64,000 nucleotides of DNA from JAHBWV01 sp964588385 (GTDB taxonomy: Bacteria > Planctomycetota > Phycisphaerae > Phycisphaerales > UBA1924): positions 1 to 64,000 of the forward strand of contig CAZPPG010000004.1 in the NCBI GenBank assembly GCA_964588385.1, in the 5' to 3' direction. The translations under genes and the position numbers were made by a program. The stretch's first letter is position 1. The number at the start of each line of letters is the position of its first letter. Under the pieces are notes generated by a model. The model saw only the letters and a list, made by a program, of their open reading frames with translations, searched no databases and had not been told where the DNA came from. Below, one piece after another: positions 8,790 through 18,588 of this stretch.

Positions 8790-11357
8790 TCAGTTCACGC
8801 CTTCGCTGCCAGCCGCCGGCGCTTCGGACGCGTTTTTCACGTACTTATCCAACCACTCGATGCTCTCGGCCAGGACGTGCATGACGCTCTCGCGTGCGGC
8901 GTACCCGTGCGACTCATAGGGGAGCAGGACGAGGCGGGCCGTGCCACCTGTGCCCTTGATGGCCTGGAAGAGACGCTCGGACTGAATGGGGAAGGTGCCG
9001 GAGTTGTTGTCGATCTGGCCGTGGATCATCAGGATCGGGGTCTTGATCTTGTCGGCGTGCGTGAAGGGTGACATGTTGATGTAGACGTCCTGGGCTTCCC
9101 AGAAGGAGCGACGCTCGGACTGGAAGCCGAAGGGCGTGAGCGTGCGGTTGTACGCGCCGCTGCGGGCGATGCCGGCCTTGAACATGCCGGGCGGGCAGTG
9201 GGCCAAGAGGTTGGCCGTCATGAATGCGCCGTAGGAGTGCCCCCCCACCGCTACGCGGGTGGGGTCACCCACGCCCATCGCGACCGCTTTATCGATCGCG
9301 GCCTGCGCGTTGGCGACGATCTGCGTCACGAACGTGTCGTTGACGGTCTCCGGATCGCCGATCACCGGCATGGAGGCGTTGTCCATCACGGCGTAACCGG
9401 CCAGAAGCAGGAAGAGGTGGCTGCTGCCGCCGATCTGCGTGAAGCGGTGCTCGGAGCCGGAGACCTGTCCGGCCGTGGAGGTGTCCGAGACCTCGTTGGG
9501 ATAGGCCCAGATGAAGAGCGGGAGCTTTGTGCCGGGGACGTAATCGGGCGGCAGGTACATCGTTGCGGAGAGGGGCGCGCCGTCGTCGCGCGCGTAGGTG
9601 ATGATCTCGCGCTTGATCTTGCGGAGTTCGGGGAGCGGGTCGGTGAAGGTCGTCAGGGCTGTTCGCTCTCCCGACTGGAGATCTCGCACGAAGTAGTTGG
9701 GCGGCGTGTCGCGTGTCTCGTACGACGTGAGCACGCGCACCGGCGCGTTCGCTCCGTCGCGGTGGAGCACGTCCACGGCGACCTCGTAGCACTCGCCCTC
9801 GTTCCGCCAGAGCCGCTCCTTCGAGAAGTCTGTAAGCGACATGCGATCAAGGAACGGACGGTTGCCCTCGGGCGTTGCGCCGTCGCCGTCGAGATAGACG
9901 TGTCCGTCGTCAACTCGGATCACGCTCACGCCGTTGGCAAGACGCTTGGACAGCGGGGAACCCGGATCGTTGTACTGATCATTGATGGAACGGTCGAAGA
10001 CCAGGCGCGGCTCTCCGATGACCTTCGCTCCGTCGACATCAAGCGAGACCATCCACGTCCTGATCCAGCGTCGCTCGCGCTCGTACTCGCCGACCATGGC
10101 GTGGGCGACGGTCGGGCCGTCCTGCACCTTTGCGGGCTCCATCCATGACATGCCGCTGGCGCGGTGCTGGAGCTTGAGCCACTCGGCGGGCTCACCGGCG
10201 AAGGGGGCAGGGAGAATCATGCAGCGATCGCGATGATCGACCTTGGCGCGCGGATCGCCACCGTCGAGGGCTTCGGTCCAGAGGAGCGTGGCGGGCTGTG
10301 TGTCGAGCCAGTTCAGGCCGCGGGGACCCGTCTGCACGCCCTGGGTCGGGATGTTCTCGCGCAAGGGCATGTTCACGACGGTGCGGATGGACTTGCCGGA
10401 CGTCGTCTGGATCACATCCCACTGCTGCGGGAAGAGCGACCACGGCACGGCGTAGGAATACGGGCGCTGCACGGTGCCGACGAGAAGGTACTCGCCTGAC
10501 GGAGAGGGGGAGACGCCGGCGTGGATCGCGGGGGCTCCGATGTCGCGGCGCTGGCCGGTGGTGACGTCGATCACGGCGAGCTGGCCGGTCATGATCCAGT
10601 CAAAGAGCGTCTCGTCGTGCGTGTCGGTCAGCAGGTCCTGGTAGGTGCGGACGGGGGCGACGCTGCCGCCTGCGTCCTGGATGACCGGGCCTGCGGGGAT
10701 TGCGGGGCGCTCGGGGAGTGGGCCGCGGCCTTGGGGGATGAGTGAGACCAGCACGCTCTTCTGGTCGGGCATCCAGCGGACGCCGACGCCGCTGGCGGTG
10801 TTGAGGGTTGGTCCCAGGAGTCTCGTTGCGGCGCCCTTGGAGAGGTCGCAGACCCAGAGTTCGGTGCCGCTGGGCAGGGGCTTGCCGCTCACGTCCCTCT
10901 CGCCCGCCGGATTGATGGTGTTGGTGAACGTGAAGTAGTTTCCGTCCGCGGACCACGAGGGGCCGCTGAGCGCGGCGTCGGGCGGAAGATCCAGGCGTAC
11001 ATCTCTTGCGCCCACCGTTTCACCGGCGCCGGGCATGGGCCGGAGGATGAAACCCGTATAGGGGCGCGGTCCGTGCGAGCCGTTGGTGTTGGGGTTGAGG
11101 CGCGAGCCGCCGAGGCGCAGCATGGGAGCGGCGAGGTCGGCGATGGAGGGCAGATTGCGACGTTCGAGCAGGACCATCCAGCGGTCGTCCGGGCTGATGG
11201 AGACGGAGGGCGTTGGGGGCGTGTCGAGCACGCGCCGGATCGCGTCGGGGGGCGTCTTGTAGCCGGACACCGATTCGCCGGGCTGTGCGTGTGAGGCGAG
11301 CGACGCGGCGGCGGCGATGGTCATGGCCAGTGTCCGTTGAGCGAGTGTGCGGAGCAT
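8790..11357 (-). CDS. Secreted S9-family serine peptidase (glutamyl-endopeptidase/POP-like)
   Basis: Prolyl-oligopeptidase-family serine peptidase of 855 residues. A signal peptide (MLRTLAQRTLAMTIAAAASL, cut near ASHA) places it outside the inner membrane. The N-terminal two thirds is the beta-propeller with repeated WSADGNYFTFT- and VSPSPSGEYLLVG-type blades; the C-terminal alpha/beta-hydrolase domain has the nucleophile Ser708 in GGHSYGAF, an Asp in IHGQIDNN and the His in YESHGYAA. The catalytic-domain sequence around IDNNSGTFPIQSERL looks most like the S9D group that includes chloroplast glutamyl endopeptidase. ATG at 11357 is preferred over 11375 because CAGGAGA lies 7 nt before it. The caspase-like gene lies 117 bp upstream on the same strand. 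Confidence 0.9.
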   Translation of the reverse strand: MLRTLAQRTLAMTIAAAASLASHAQPGESVSGYKTPPDAIRRVLDTPPTPSVSISPDDRWMVLLERRNLPSIADLAAPMLRLGGSRLNPNTNGSHGPRPYTGFILRPMPGAGETVGARDVRLDLPPDAALSGPSWSADGNYFTFTNTINPAGERDVSGKPLPSGTELWVCDLSKGAATRLLGPTLNTASGVGVRWMPDQKSVLVSLIPQGRGPLPERPAIPAGPVIQDAGGSVAPVRTYQDLLTDTHDETLFDWIMTGQLAVIDVTTGQRRDIGAPAIHAGVSPSPSGEYLLVGTVQRPYSYAVPWSLFPQQWDVIQTTSGKSIRTVVNMPLRENIPTQGVQTGPRGLNWLDTQPATLLWTEALDGGDPRAKVDHRDRCMILPAPFAGEPAEWLKLQHRASGMSWMEPAKVQDGPTVAHAMVGEYERERRWIRTWMVSLDVDGAKVIGEPRLVFDRSINDQYNDPGSPLSKRLANGVSVIRVDDGHVYLDGDGATPEGNRPFLDRMSLTDFSKERLWRNEGECYEVAVDVLHRDGANAPVRVLTSYETRDTPPNYFVRDLQSGERTALTTFTDPLPELRKIKREIITYARDDGAPLSATMYLPPDYVPGTKLPLFIWAYPNEVSDTSTAGQVSGSEHRFTQIGGSSHLFLLLAGYAVMDNASMPVIGDPETVNDTFVTQIVANAQAAIDKAVAMGVGDPTRVAVGGHSYGAFMTANLLAHCPPGMFKAGIARSGAYNRTLTPFGFQSERRSFWEAQDVYINMSPFTHADKIKTPILMIHGQIDNNSGTFPIQSERLFQAIKGTGGTARLVLLPYESHGYAARESVMHVLAESIEWLDKYVKNASEAPAAGSEGVN

Positions 11358-11474
11358 GGGGGTCTCCTGGGGCACAGTTGCGTGACCGCGCCCGGCTTCT
11401 TTGCGCCAGCGATCAGTGTACCGACTGCGGACGCCGTCGATGCCGCATGTGAACGATCGGCACTTTGGGTGGAC

Positions 11475-12962
11475 TCAGGGGAGGTTGGCGATCAGCTGGA
11501 TATCCACCACCGCACCGTCGTCGAAGACGATGGACAGGGCCTGCGAGGGCCGGGGCAGCCCTGGGTAGCGGAGCACACCGTCGCCGAGGCCATCGGGCGC
11601 GATGAGAGAGTCGTTTGCGCATCCCAGGAGGTCCTGCACCTCGCGCACGGACTTTCCCTTGATCCGCTCGAAGAGCGCCGGCAGCGCGGCATCGCCCGAC
11701 GCGATCGCGTTGAGGCGTGCACGGGACTCGGCCGCGTCGAACCCGCTCTCACACATGCGGTGCAGGAGGATCCTGACGCTTGAGACAACGCCGCCCGCAA
11801 ACTCGACGACCAGGGCGTCTCCCTCGCGCGGCTCGTTCTCGTAGATCGCGGCGCCTTCGCCCGCGGCCGGCACGTGGTCGGGCTCGCGCTTCATCCGACG
11901 CACCATCTCTTCATGGGTCATCCCCTCGCTGATGGTCGGGAGGAGGTACAGCCCCGTCAGGAACCACTCTCGTCGGCCCCCGACCGGCGCCGTAAACTCG
12001 CCCGGCACGCCCTCGAAGGCGGTGGGCGCGAGATCGGTCCCCGGCTCGCAACTCGCGACGATCGGGTTGACGGCCTTCGGATCCACCACGGAGAACGTGG
12101 GGTTCTGGCTCGCGGTCGGGTCATAGCGTTTGGCGCGTTCGGGCACCTCTTGATCGAGGAACCGCAGAATCTCCACCAACTCAAGCTCACCGTCCTTGAA
12201 TCGGTCTGCGCCGCAGTCCACGAGCGCATCGACGAACACCTCCGTGAAGACCGACAGCATGTTCGGCCCCGTCGCCGACAGTTCGTCCGGGCGGCAGGCC
12301 AGGAGCGTGTGAATGTCACGGAACTCCGACGTCACGGGCGCGAAGCCCGCGTCGCCTCGGCAGCAATCCAGGATCAGCATGCGCACCAGCGCGCGGCTGC
12401 CCGAGAGCAGCCGCTTGATCTCGTTCACTTCGACCGCGCCGTCGGAGAGGATCACCCGCGCCGATCCGTCGATGAAGCCGCCGTGCGTTGAGACATACAC
12501 CAGCACCTGATCATCGGGCCCCGCGCGGTCGCAGACTTCGCTCAGCGAGGCGAGGTAGCCGGCCACGGTCGAGGGCTTGGACGTGGCGAGGCCCGTGTCC
12601 GAGAGCACCGTGCAGTCGTAGCCCGCGGCGGAGAGGACCGCGCCCATCGCCGACGCGTCCAAGCGACACTGGGGCAAGGGGTTCTGCGCCACGCCGTTCA
12701 GGTTCGCCCGCTCAAGGCCGGTGATGTGGGCCAGGCGCTTGCCCCGCGCGACGACGCGCTTGGTCTGCGTGGGCAGGTAGAAGTCCTCGGGCTTCTTTCC
12801 CAGAGGGATATCGAGTCGGAGCGAGTCATAGATGCTGGTGCCCGAAGGATCGTCTTTGCGCGGGTCCGTGCTTCCGGGGCTCTGGCTCTGCCCTGCGGCG
12901 TGGAGCGCTGTGACAAGACCGGCCAGAAGCGCGGCGGCAAGACGGATCGGGGTGTCGGGCAC
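11475..12962 (-). CDS. Secreted caspase-like (C14/metacaspase) protein
   Basis: A 495-residue protein with a signal peptide (residues about 1-25, ending LHAAGQ) and a caspase p20-type domain at about 70-235. The catalytic dyad positions are His160 in YVSTHGG and Cys201 in LILDCCRG, with the preceding Asp199 of the usual DxC motif. The second half (about 310-495) has VPGEFTAPVGGRREWFLTG, a feature of bacterial peptidase C14 proteins, and a C-terminal segment like an SmpA/OmlA fold (KGKSVREVQDLLG, then SLIAPDGLGDGVLRYPG). Family members act on Arg/Lys sites or serve as regulators; the substrate here is unknown. Start GTG at 12962 has GGAGAG 6 nt upstream. It may be transcribed with the S9 peptidase downstream. 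Confidence 0.85.
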   Translation of the reverse strand: MPDTPIRLAAALLAGLVTALHAAGQSQSPGSTDPRKDDPSGTSIYDSLRLDIPLGKKPEDFYLPTQTKRVVARGKRLAHITGLERANLNGVAQNPLPQCRLDASAMGAVLSAAGYDCTVLSDTGLATSKPSTVAGYLASLSEVCDRAGPDDQVLVYVSTHGGFIDGSARVILSDGAVEVNEIKRLLSGSRALVRMLILDCCRGDAGFAPVTSEFRDIHTLLACRPDELSATGPNMLSVFTEVFVDALVDCGADRFKDGELELVEILRFLDQEVPERAKRYDPTASQNPTFSVVDPKAVNPIVASCEPGTDLAPTAFEGVPGEFTAPVGGRREWFLTGLYLLPTISEGMTHEEMVRRMKREPDHVPAAGEGAAIYENEPREGDALVVEFAGGVVSSVRILLHRMCESGFDAAESRARLNAIASGDAALPALFERIKGKSVREVQDLLGCANDSLIAPDGLGDGVLRYPGLPRPSQALSIVFDDGAVVDIQLIANLP

Positions 12963-13136
12963 GGACGCTCTCCACGGGTGAAGGGCGATCGTAACCGTGC
13001 CGCGTGTCAGCGGCGATCATCGCCGGCGTCGCGCGACGACGCGCCGGACGAGCAAAGCGCGGCGTTCCGGCGACAACGGGACCGGCCCGAGGATGGCGCG
13101 GGTGCGCTGCAGGCCCTCCCCCTATCATCCCCACCC

Positions 13137-14831
13137 ATGCGGTTTCCCCGGACGCTCTGGCGGTACATCGCGATCGAGATCTGGCGGGTGGTGCTGATCA
13201 CCGCCGCGGTGCTTTTGTGCGTGGTCTCGTTCTCCGCTGTGATCAAGTTCCTGGCTGAGGGCAAGCTCGGGCCGGTGGACGCCGTGCGCTTCATGGGCGT
13301 GATCGCGGTGCCGATGCTGCACTACACGCTGCCGTTCGCGGCGGGCTTCGGCGCGACGCTTGCCTATCACCGCATGGTCGCGGATGGTGAGATCTTCGCG
13401 GCCTACGCCAGCGGCATCGGTCACCGATCGGTTCTGATGCCGGCGGTGCTCGCGGCGCTGGTGATGGGCGGCGGCCTGGCCTATCTGAATCAGCGGGTGA
13501 TCCCGAGGATGCTGGAGGCGTCGCAGCGCATGATCACGGCGGACATCGCCAAGATCGTCTCGGCGTCGATCGAGTCCAGCCAGTCGATCTCGTTCGACAG
13601 TTTCCTGCTGCACGCGGGCGCTGTGAAGCGTTTCGGGCCCGACAGTTCGAGCGGCGCGACCGAGCGCATGATGCTCACGGACGTCGTCGCGGTGGAGTTC
13701 GATCGCAAGGGCGTGATCCGTTCCGAGGCGACGGCGCGGCGGGCGTGGCTCTGGATCTTTCCGCCGGGCGGCCCGGACCCCATGCCCGGCGTTTCGCCCG
13801 GAGTGGGCTATGTGCGGATGCGCCTGGAAGAGGGCGTGGGCTTCTCCGGCGGACAGCTCGTCCGCTTCAGTGAGCTGGCCCCGGACCCGTGGCTTCTGCC
13901 GGACTCCTTCAGCAACGATCCGAAGTTCTACAGCAACTCTGAGATGCAGACGCTGCGCGAGCGGCCCGAGCTCATGAGCGGCGTCGAGCAGCGGCGTGTG
14001 CGCCTGGCCCAGCGGCTCGCGGAACGGCAGACCATGGCCGAGATCAAGGGCTCCCTGCAGACTTCCGGAAGGGCCAAGCTGACGGACGCAACCGGGCAGT
14101 CGCTGATCCTGCGGGGTTCGGACGTTCGGCTCACGCCGGAACGGCGCTGGGCCGTGGTGCCGGGCGCGCCCGGCAGGCCGATTGAAGTTGATCGGTTCCT
14201 GCCTGACGGCACGCTGGCCAGATACGCGGCCAAAGCCGCGGAGATCGTCACGCAGGCTGTTGAGACCGAGGGGCAGGCGGAGCTGTCGGCGCGGCTAAAC
14301 CTATCTGAGGTCTCCACCGTGAGCGGGTCCTCGGGGATCAGCGGCTCATCGGCGAACGGCGTGAGCGGGGATCGCGCCCAACTCTCGCTCGGGCCGTTGT
14401 ACTCGGCGTCTCGGCCTCTCACAGAGCTGATCGCCCAGCCGAGCGGCGCGTTGCTCGAAATGGCCAGGCCGTTCACCGATCGCGATCAGCCGGACCTGTT
14501 CGTTTCCGAAGCAACCGGCGATCTCACCAAGAGCATCGGCAAGCTCAATCGGGAGATCCTGAGCAAGATCCATGAGCGCTGGGCGATGTCCGCGACGTGC
14601 CTGGTCATGGCGGTTGCGGGCGCGGTGACGGCGATGCGTCTGGGCGGCGCGATGCCGCTGACGGTGTACCTGTGGTCGTTCATTCCCGCGCTCGCGGGCG
14701 TCATCACGATTACAAGCGGCCAGCAGCTCACGCACGACATGGGCGTTCCGGGGCTGTTTGTGCTCTGGGGGGGCGTGGGCCTGCTTGTTGTCTACACCCT
14801 GATCTCTTACCTGCACGTGGCGCGTCACTGA
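13137..14831 (+). CDS. LptF/LptG-family permease (first copy)
   Basis: Inner-membrane permease of the Lpt lipopolysaccharide exporter family, which with LptB2 and LptC extracts LPS from the inner membrane. At 564 residues it is longer than the usual 360-390. N-terminal helices (WRVVLITAAVLLCVVSFSAV, and a segment around FMGVIAVPMLHYTLPFAAGF) contain the family's ADGEIFAAYASGIGHRSVL coupling region; a long periplasmic part (about 130-480) corresponds to the beta-jellyroll with insertions rich in Ser and Gly; C-terminal helices follow (about 485-560). The frame extends upstream to 12726, but ATG at 13137 begins right before the first helix and is preferred. The stop overlaps the next start (TGATG), so translation is coupled. 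Confidence 0.88.
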   Translation: MRFPRTLWRYIAIEIWRVVLITAAVLLCVVSFSAVIKFLAEGKLGPVDAVRFMGVIAVPMLHYTLPFAAGFGATLAYHRMVADGEIFAAYASGIGHRSVLMPAVLAALVMGGGLAYLNQRVIPRMLEASQRMITADIAKIVSASIESSQSISFDSFLLHAGAVKRFGPDSSSGATERMMLTDVVAVEFDRKGVIRSEATARRAWLWIFPPGGPDPMPGVSPGVGYVRMRLEEGVGFSGGQLVRFSELAPDPWLLPDSFSNDPKFYSNSEMQTLRERPELMSGVEQRRVRLAQRLAERQTMAEIKGSLQTSGRAKLTDATGQSLILRGSDVRLTPERRWAVVPGAPGRPIEVDRFLPDGTLARYAAKAAEIVTQAVETEGQAELSARLNLSEVSTVSGSSGISGSSANGVSGDRAQLSLGPLYSASRPLTELIAQPSGALLEMARPFTDRDQPDLFVSEATGDLTKSIGKLNREILSKIHERWAMSATCLVMAVAGAVTAMRLGGAMPLTVYLWSFIPALAGVITITSGQQLTHDMGVPGLFVLWGGVGLLVVYTLISYLHVARH

Positions 14832-16468
14832 TGGGCTCGCGCCAGATCACGATCACCCGTCCCGAGACGGACCCACGATCACCGTGGCCGATGGTCGTTG
14901 CGCTCGCGGCCGCGCTGCTGCTTGTGCGGCTGGCTTATCTGGCCTGGTTCTGCCCGTACACGCTCGCGGAGGATGAGGCACATTACTGGGACTGGTCGCG
15001 TCTGCTTGACTGGTCGTACTACAGCAAGGGCCCCGGTGTGGCGTGGCTGATCGCGGGGATGACGCGACTGTTCGGCGAGAATGAGCTCGGCGTGCGGGCC
15101 GGGGCCGCCCTCTGCGGATCGATCGCAACGATCGGCGTGGCGGGCGTGGCGTCCGCCACGTATGGCGACCGACGCACGACCGTCGCCTCGGCCGCGCTCT
15201 TCAATCTCATCCCGTTCTATCAGGCGTCCGCGCTGCTGATGACCATCGACATGCCGTACGTCGCCTGCTGGGCGCTCGCCTCCTGGGGCGCTGTGCTCGC
15301 GCTGCACAAGCGCGGACGGGCGGCGTGGCTCGTGATCGGCGCTGCGATCGCGATTGGATTCCTGTTCAAGTACACGATGGCGATGATCGTGCCCGGGCTT
15401 GTTGGGGCGGTGATCGCGCTCCATAGATCACGACGCCACCACGGAACCGAACCGTCGAGCCAGACTGCGAGCGGCCTTCGGGCCCACTGGCGACGCTGGG
15501 CGGTGTGCGGAGGCATCATCGCGCTGGCGGGCCTGATTCCGGTGCTGATCTGGAACGCCGAGCGTGACTGGCCCACCGTGCGTCACCTGCTCGGCCACCT
15601 CGGCGTGAAGGGTGGCGACGTGCCGACGGCGCGCGAGCCGTGGACGCCCAAGTGGTTTTTCGAGTTTGTCGTGGTGCAGGTCGCGCTCATCGGGCCGGCG
15701 ATCGGGTTGATGGGCCGCGCGGTCGCTGATCGGACGCGCGCGAGTCGGTCGCGGGACGCGGGCACGGCCGGCATTGAGCGAACGCTCATGTGGCTTTCTC
15801 TGCCCCTGATCATCTTCTACGTGTTGATCTCGCTCGTGAATGATGCGGAGGGCAACTGGGCGATCGCGTCGTATGTGACGCTGGTTCCCCTGGCGGCCCG
15901 TCTGGGCGTTGGGCGCAGGGTCAGGCATCCCGGGGCACGCCCGCGCAGGTTCCCGGCTTGGACTGCTGCGTGGATCGTGGGCATTCTGGTCGCGCTCGGG
16001 TTTGCGCGCCTTGACCTGCTTGCACGCGTTCCGATCATCGGGAAGGCCGTGCCGCTCGGGCGGTTGACGAGCGCGGATGTGCGGGCCCGGGCGGTCCAAG
16101 AGCGGCTGGTGCAACTGGAGGAAGAGATCGGCATCGAGCCGTTCGTGATTGCGCATCACTACGGCCGCGCCAGCCAGCTTGCGTTCTATCTGCCGGGCAA
16201 GCCGCGGGTGTACTGTGGCGGTCCGCATCTTGCTGGGCGTCGGACACAGTTTGATATGTGGCCGGACAGTGATCTGGCCCGACGCGAGGTGAATCTCGCG
16301 CTGACCGGGCGACCCGCGGTCCTTGTGGGCTCAACCCAGGGCCAATGGGAGCGGGCCTTCGAGCTTGTTGAGCCGATCGGGGCGCTGGAAGGGGAGACGA
16401 AGAAAGATCGCGTATCGTTCCTGGGCTACGGATACCGCGGCTTCACCGGACCCGGAGGCGGCAAGTGA
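14831..16468 (+). CDS. GT39/ArnT-like glycosyltransferase
   Basis: Polytopic inner-membrane glycosyltransferase of 545 residues that should use a polyprenyl-phosphate-linked sugar as donor, like ArnT or protein O-mannosyltransferases. The catalytic acidic motif after the first helix is LAEDEAHYWDWS, and the following periplasmic loop has WSYYSKGPGVAW, typical of the ArnT-like group. About ten to twelve hydrophobic helices follow, then a periplasmic C-terminal domain from about residue 405 (EEIGIEPFVIAHHYGRASQL). It starts inside the stop codon of the Lpt permease and precedes a PAP2 phosphatase by 18 bp. In that context modification of lipid A or core sugars is the best guess; the sugar is unknown. 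Confidence 0.85.
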   Translation: MGSRQITITRPETDPRSPWPMVVALAAALLLVRLAYLAWFCPYTLAEDEAHYWDWSRLLDWSYYSKGPGVAWLIAGMTRLFGENELGVRAGAALCGSIATIGVAGVASATYGDRRTTVASAALFNLIPFYQASALLMTIDMPYVACWALASWGAVLALHKRGRAAWLVIGAAIAIGFLFKYTMAMIVPGLVGAVIALHRSRRHHGTEPSSQTASGLRAHWRRWAVCGGIIALAGLIPVLIWNAERDWPTVRHLLGHLGVKGGDVPTAREPWTPKWFFEFVVVQVALIGPAIGLMGRAVADRTRASRSRDAGTAGIERTLMWLSLPLIIFYVLISLVNDAEGNWAIASYVTLVPLAARLGVGRRVRHPGARPRRFPAWTAAWIVGILVALGFARLDLLARVPIIGKAVPLGRLTSADVRARAVQERLVQLEEEIGIEPFVIAHHYGRASQLAFYLPGKPRVYCGGPHLAGRRTQFDMWPDSDLARREVNLALTGRPAVLVGSTQGQWERAFELVEPIGALEGETKKDRVSFLGYGYRGFTGPGGGK

Positions 16469-16486
16469 GGAAGGAATCCTGAACGC

Positions 16487-17272
16487 GTGAGCAGCGGCGT
16501 GGGACCAATACGGAGGTGGCTTGCCCGGCGGATGCGCCCGCGTGTCGGCTTCGCGACCCAGCGCGACCTGGAGTCGCGGTATGTCCGCGCGGAGAGAGGT
16601 GCGATCTGGCTGCTGGTCGGCTTGCTGATCGCGTCGTTGCTGGACGGCGTGGCGTGGCGGTGGCTGAACCTTGCGGACGAGGCGTGGCTCGAGTCACGCG
16701 ACTGGTACCAGTTCCTGCGGCAACTTGGATACCTGCCGGTGTGGATTGCGGTCGGCGTGGCGTACGGGCTGGCCGATCTGTACGCACGGCGCCGGGGTGA
16801 GGCGGATCGCGGGCCGCGGGCGATCATGGTGATTCTCTCGCCCGTGCTGGCGGGGTTGATCGCGGAGATTCTCAAGCGCGTGATCGGGCGCGAGCGCCCG
16901 CCGGAGATGCCGGTGATGACGGAGGCGGATCCGCTGCCCGCTGCTCCCTCTCTCGCGTACGACTACAAGCCGTTCATGAGCGCGTGGACGGACGACTCCA
17001 ACCTGGGCATTCCCTCCAGCCACACGGCCGTTGCGTTCGGCGCGCTCGTGATGATCGGCCTGATGCATCGGGGCGCTCGCCCGGTCGTCTGGACACTCGC
17101 TTTGGGCTGCGGGCTCTCACGATTGCTCTCGGGGGCGCACTGGCTGAGCGATGTCTACGCGGGAGCGGCGATCGGCGCGATCTCGGCGTGGTGGGTGTGG
17201 TGTCGCATGGGGGCCCGCTGGTCGCGCGATGCCCGAGATGACTGGGCGGCCCGCGGAGGGCGCGTGGGATGA
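16487..17272 (+). CDS. PAP2-family lipid phosphatase (LpxE/PgpB-like)
   Basis: Membrane phosphatase of 261 residues. The three PAP2 signature parts are present: KRVIGRERP (KxxxxxxRP), PSSHTAVAFG (PSGH-type) and SR..SGAHWLSDVYAGA (SRxxxxxHxxxD). Several membrane helices surround them (for example residues about 40-58 and 110-125). Known members remove phosphate from lipid A (LpxE, LpxF), phosphatidylglycerol phosphate or undecaprenyl pyrophosphate. Lying between an ArnT-like transferase and an LptF/G permease, a lipid A or polyprenyl phosphate substrate is the likely choice. Start GTG at 16487; the stop overlaps the next ATG in an ATGA junction. Confidence 0.88.
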   Translation: MSSGVGPIRRWLARRMRPRVGFATQRDLESRYVRAERGAIWLLVGLLIASLLDGVAWRWLNLADEAWLESRDWYQFLRQLGYLPVWIAVGVAYGLADLYARRRGEADRGPRAIMVILSPVLAGLIAEILKRVIGRERPPEMPVMTEADPLPAAPSLAYDYKPFMSAWTDDSNLGIPSSHTAVAFGALVMIGLMHRGARPVVWTLALGCGLSRLLSGAHWLSDVYAGAAIGAISAWWVWCRMGARWSRDARDDWAARGGRVG

Positions 17273-18438
17273 GCATCCTCGATCGCTCCATCGCCAAGCA
17301 CTTCATCGCGAACGCCGTGATGCTGCTGCTGATCCTCTGCTGCTTCGTCGTGACGATCGACGTCTCGGTCAACGCCGATCGCTACCTGAAGAACGCCGCG
17401 AAGCTCGCGACCGAGAACGGGCAGGAATCCTCGGCGCTCCGCACGGGCCTCGTGACGGTCTTTCTGGTGGCGGACCTCTGGTGGCCGCGGCTGATCCAGA
17501 TGACGACCTACCTGCTCGGCCTTGTGATGGCCGGCGCCATGGGATTCACCTGCTCTCAGATGGTGCGGCACCGCGAGATGGTGGCGATTCTCGCCTCGGG
17601 CCAGCCCCTGAGCCGGATCGCTCGACCGATCCTGATCGCTGCGGCTGCGCTCTCAGTTGCCCAGTTGGGCGTGCAGGAGTTCGTGCTTCCACGGATCGCC
17701 CCACTTCTGACGCGCGACACGGGGGACGCGGGAGGACGAACGATCACCGCAACCAGCGTCCCGCTGATGGCAGACGGGCGCGGGAACGTGCTGATGGCCG
17801 CAACGTTTGACGCCGCGGGCGAGGGCGGCGCGGGCGTGATGACCCAGCTTGTGGTGTGGGCTGTGGGTGAGAGCGGGATCAAGGACCGGCGGATCACCGC
17901 GGATCGAGCCGTGTGGCGGGGCCAGGGCGGGTCTGACTCGAACCTGGGTTCATGGGAACTCGAGAACGGGATCGTGGAGGATCGCAGCACCGACGAGGGC
18001 GCACGCCTCTCGCGCATTGATCGCTTCCCGACCGACCTCACCCCCACTGCCATCACGGTGCGGCGTTACGGGGGCTACAGCCAGTGTCTCTCCTGGACAC
18101 AACTGCTGGAGCTTGAAGCCGCGACGCGCGAGTCCCGGGGCGTGGATGCGCGCCGCCAACTGGCGCGTCTGGAGCGGCTGCGCTGGGGACGCATCGCGAC
18201 GATCGCCACCACACTGCTGGCGCTCTCGATCACCATGCCCTTCTTCATTACCCGCGAGCCCAAGAACATGGTGGTGCAGTCCCTCAAATGCGCCCCGGTC
18301 GCGATTCTCTCGCTGATGGGGGGGGCACTGGGATCCGCAGCTGAGATTCCGGGCGTTCCGGCGGCGCTCGGCGTCTTTGTTCCGGCCATGATTCTGATGC
18401 CGATATCGATCGCAACCCTCACGAATATAAAGACTTAG
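17269..18438 (+). CDS. LptF/LptG-family permease (second copy)
   Basis: Second Lpt permease, 389 residues and of normal length. Helices lie at about 12-32 (FIANAVMLLLILCCFVVTI), 62-84 and 100-120, with the coupling segment VRHREMVAILASGQPLSRIA, then a periplasmic domain (about 145-300) and C-terminal helices ending in VPAALGVFVPAMILMPISI. LptF and LptG normally pair as a heterodimer, so this and the gene at 13137 together supply both halves. The ATG overlaps the PAP2 stop by four bases. It is the last gene of the operon; a 150-bp gap follows. LptB, LptC and LptA are not visible here. Confidence 0.88.
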   Translation: MSILDRSIAKHFIANAVMLLLILCCFVVTIDVSVNADRYLKNAAKLATENGQESSALRTGLVTVFLVADLWWPRLIQMTTYLLGLVMAGAMGFTCSQMVRHREMVAILASGQPLSRIARPILIAAAALSVAQLGVQEFVLPRIAPLLTRDTGDAGGRTITATSVPLMADGRGNVLMAATFDAAGEGGAGVMTQLVVWAVGESGIKDRRITADRAVWRGQGGSDSNLGSWELENGIVEDRSTDEGARLSRIDRFPTDLTPTAITVRRYGGYSQCLSWTQLLELEAATRESRGVDARRQLARLERLRWGRIATIATTLLALSITMPFFITREPKNMVVQSLKCAPVAILSLMGGALGSAAEIPGVPAALGVFVPAMILMPISIATLTNIKT

Positions 18439-18588
18439 AACTCTCGGCTGGCCTTGGACGATGGGCGTGGGGCATCATCCCTAGGGCGAACCGCACCGGG
18501 GGGCGGCGGCGTCTGTAGATAAGATGATGTGCAAGCGTGCCGCCCTTGGAGCCGTGTGGCTTCGCGTCCGGCGCGAGGAGTGAACACG

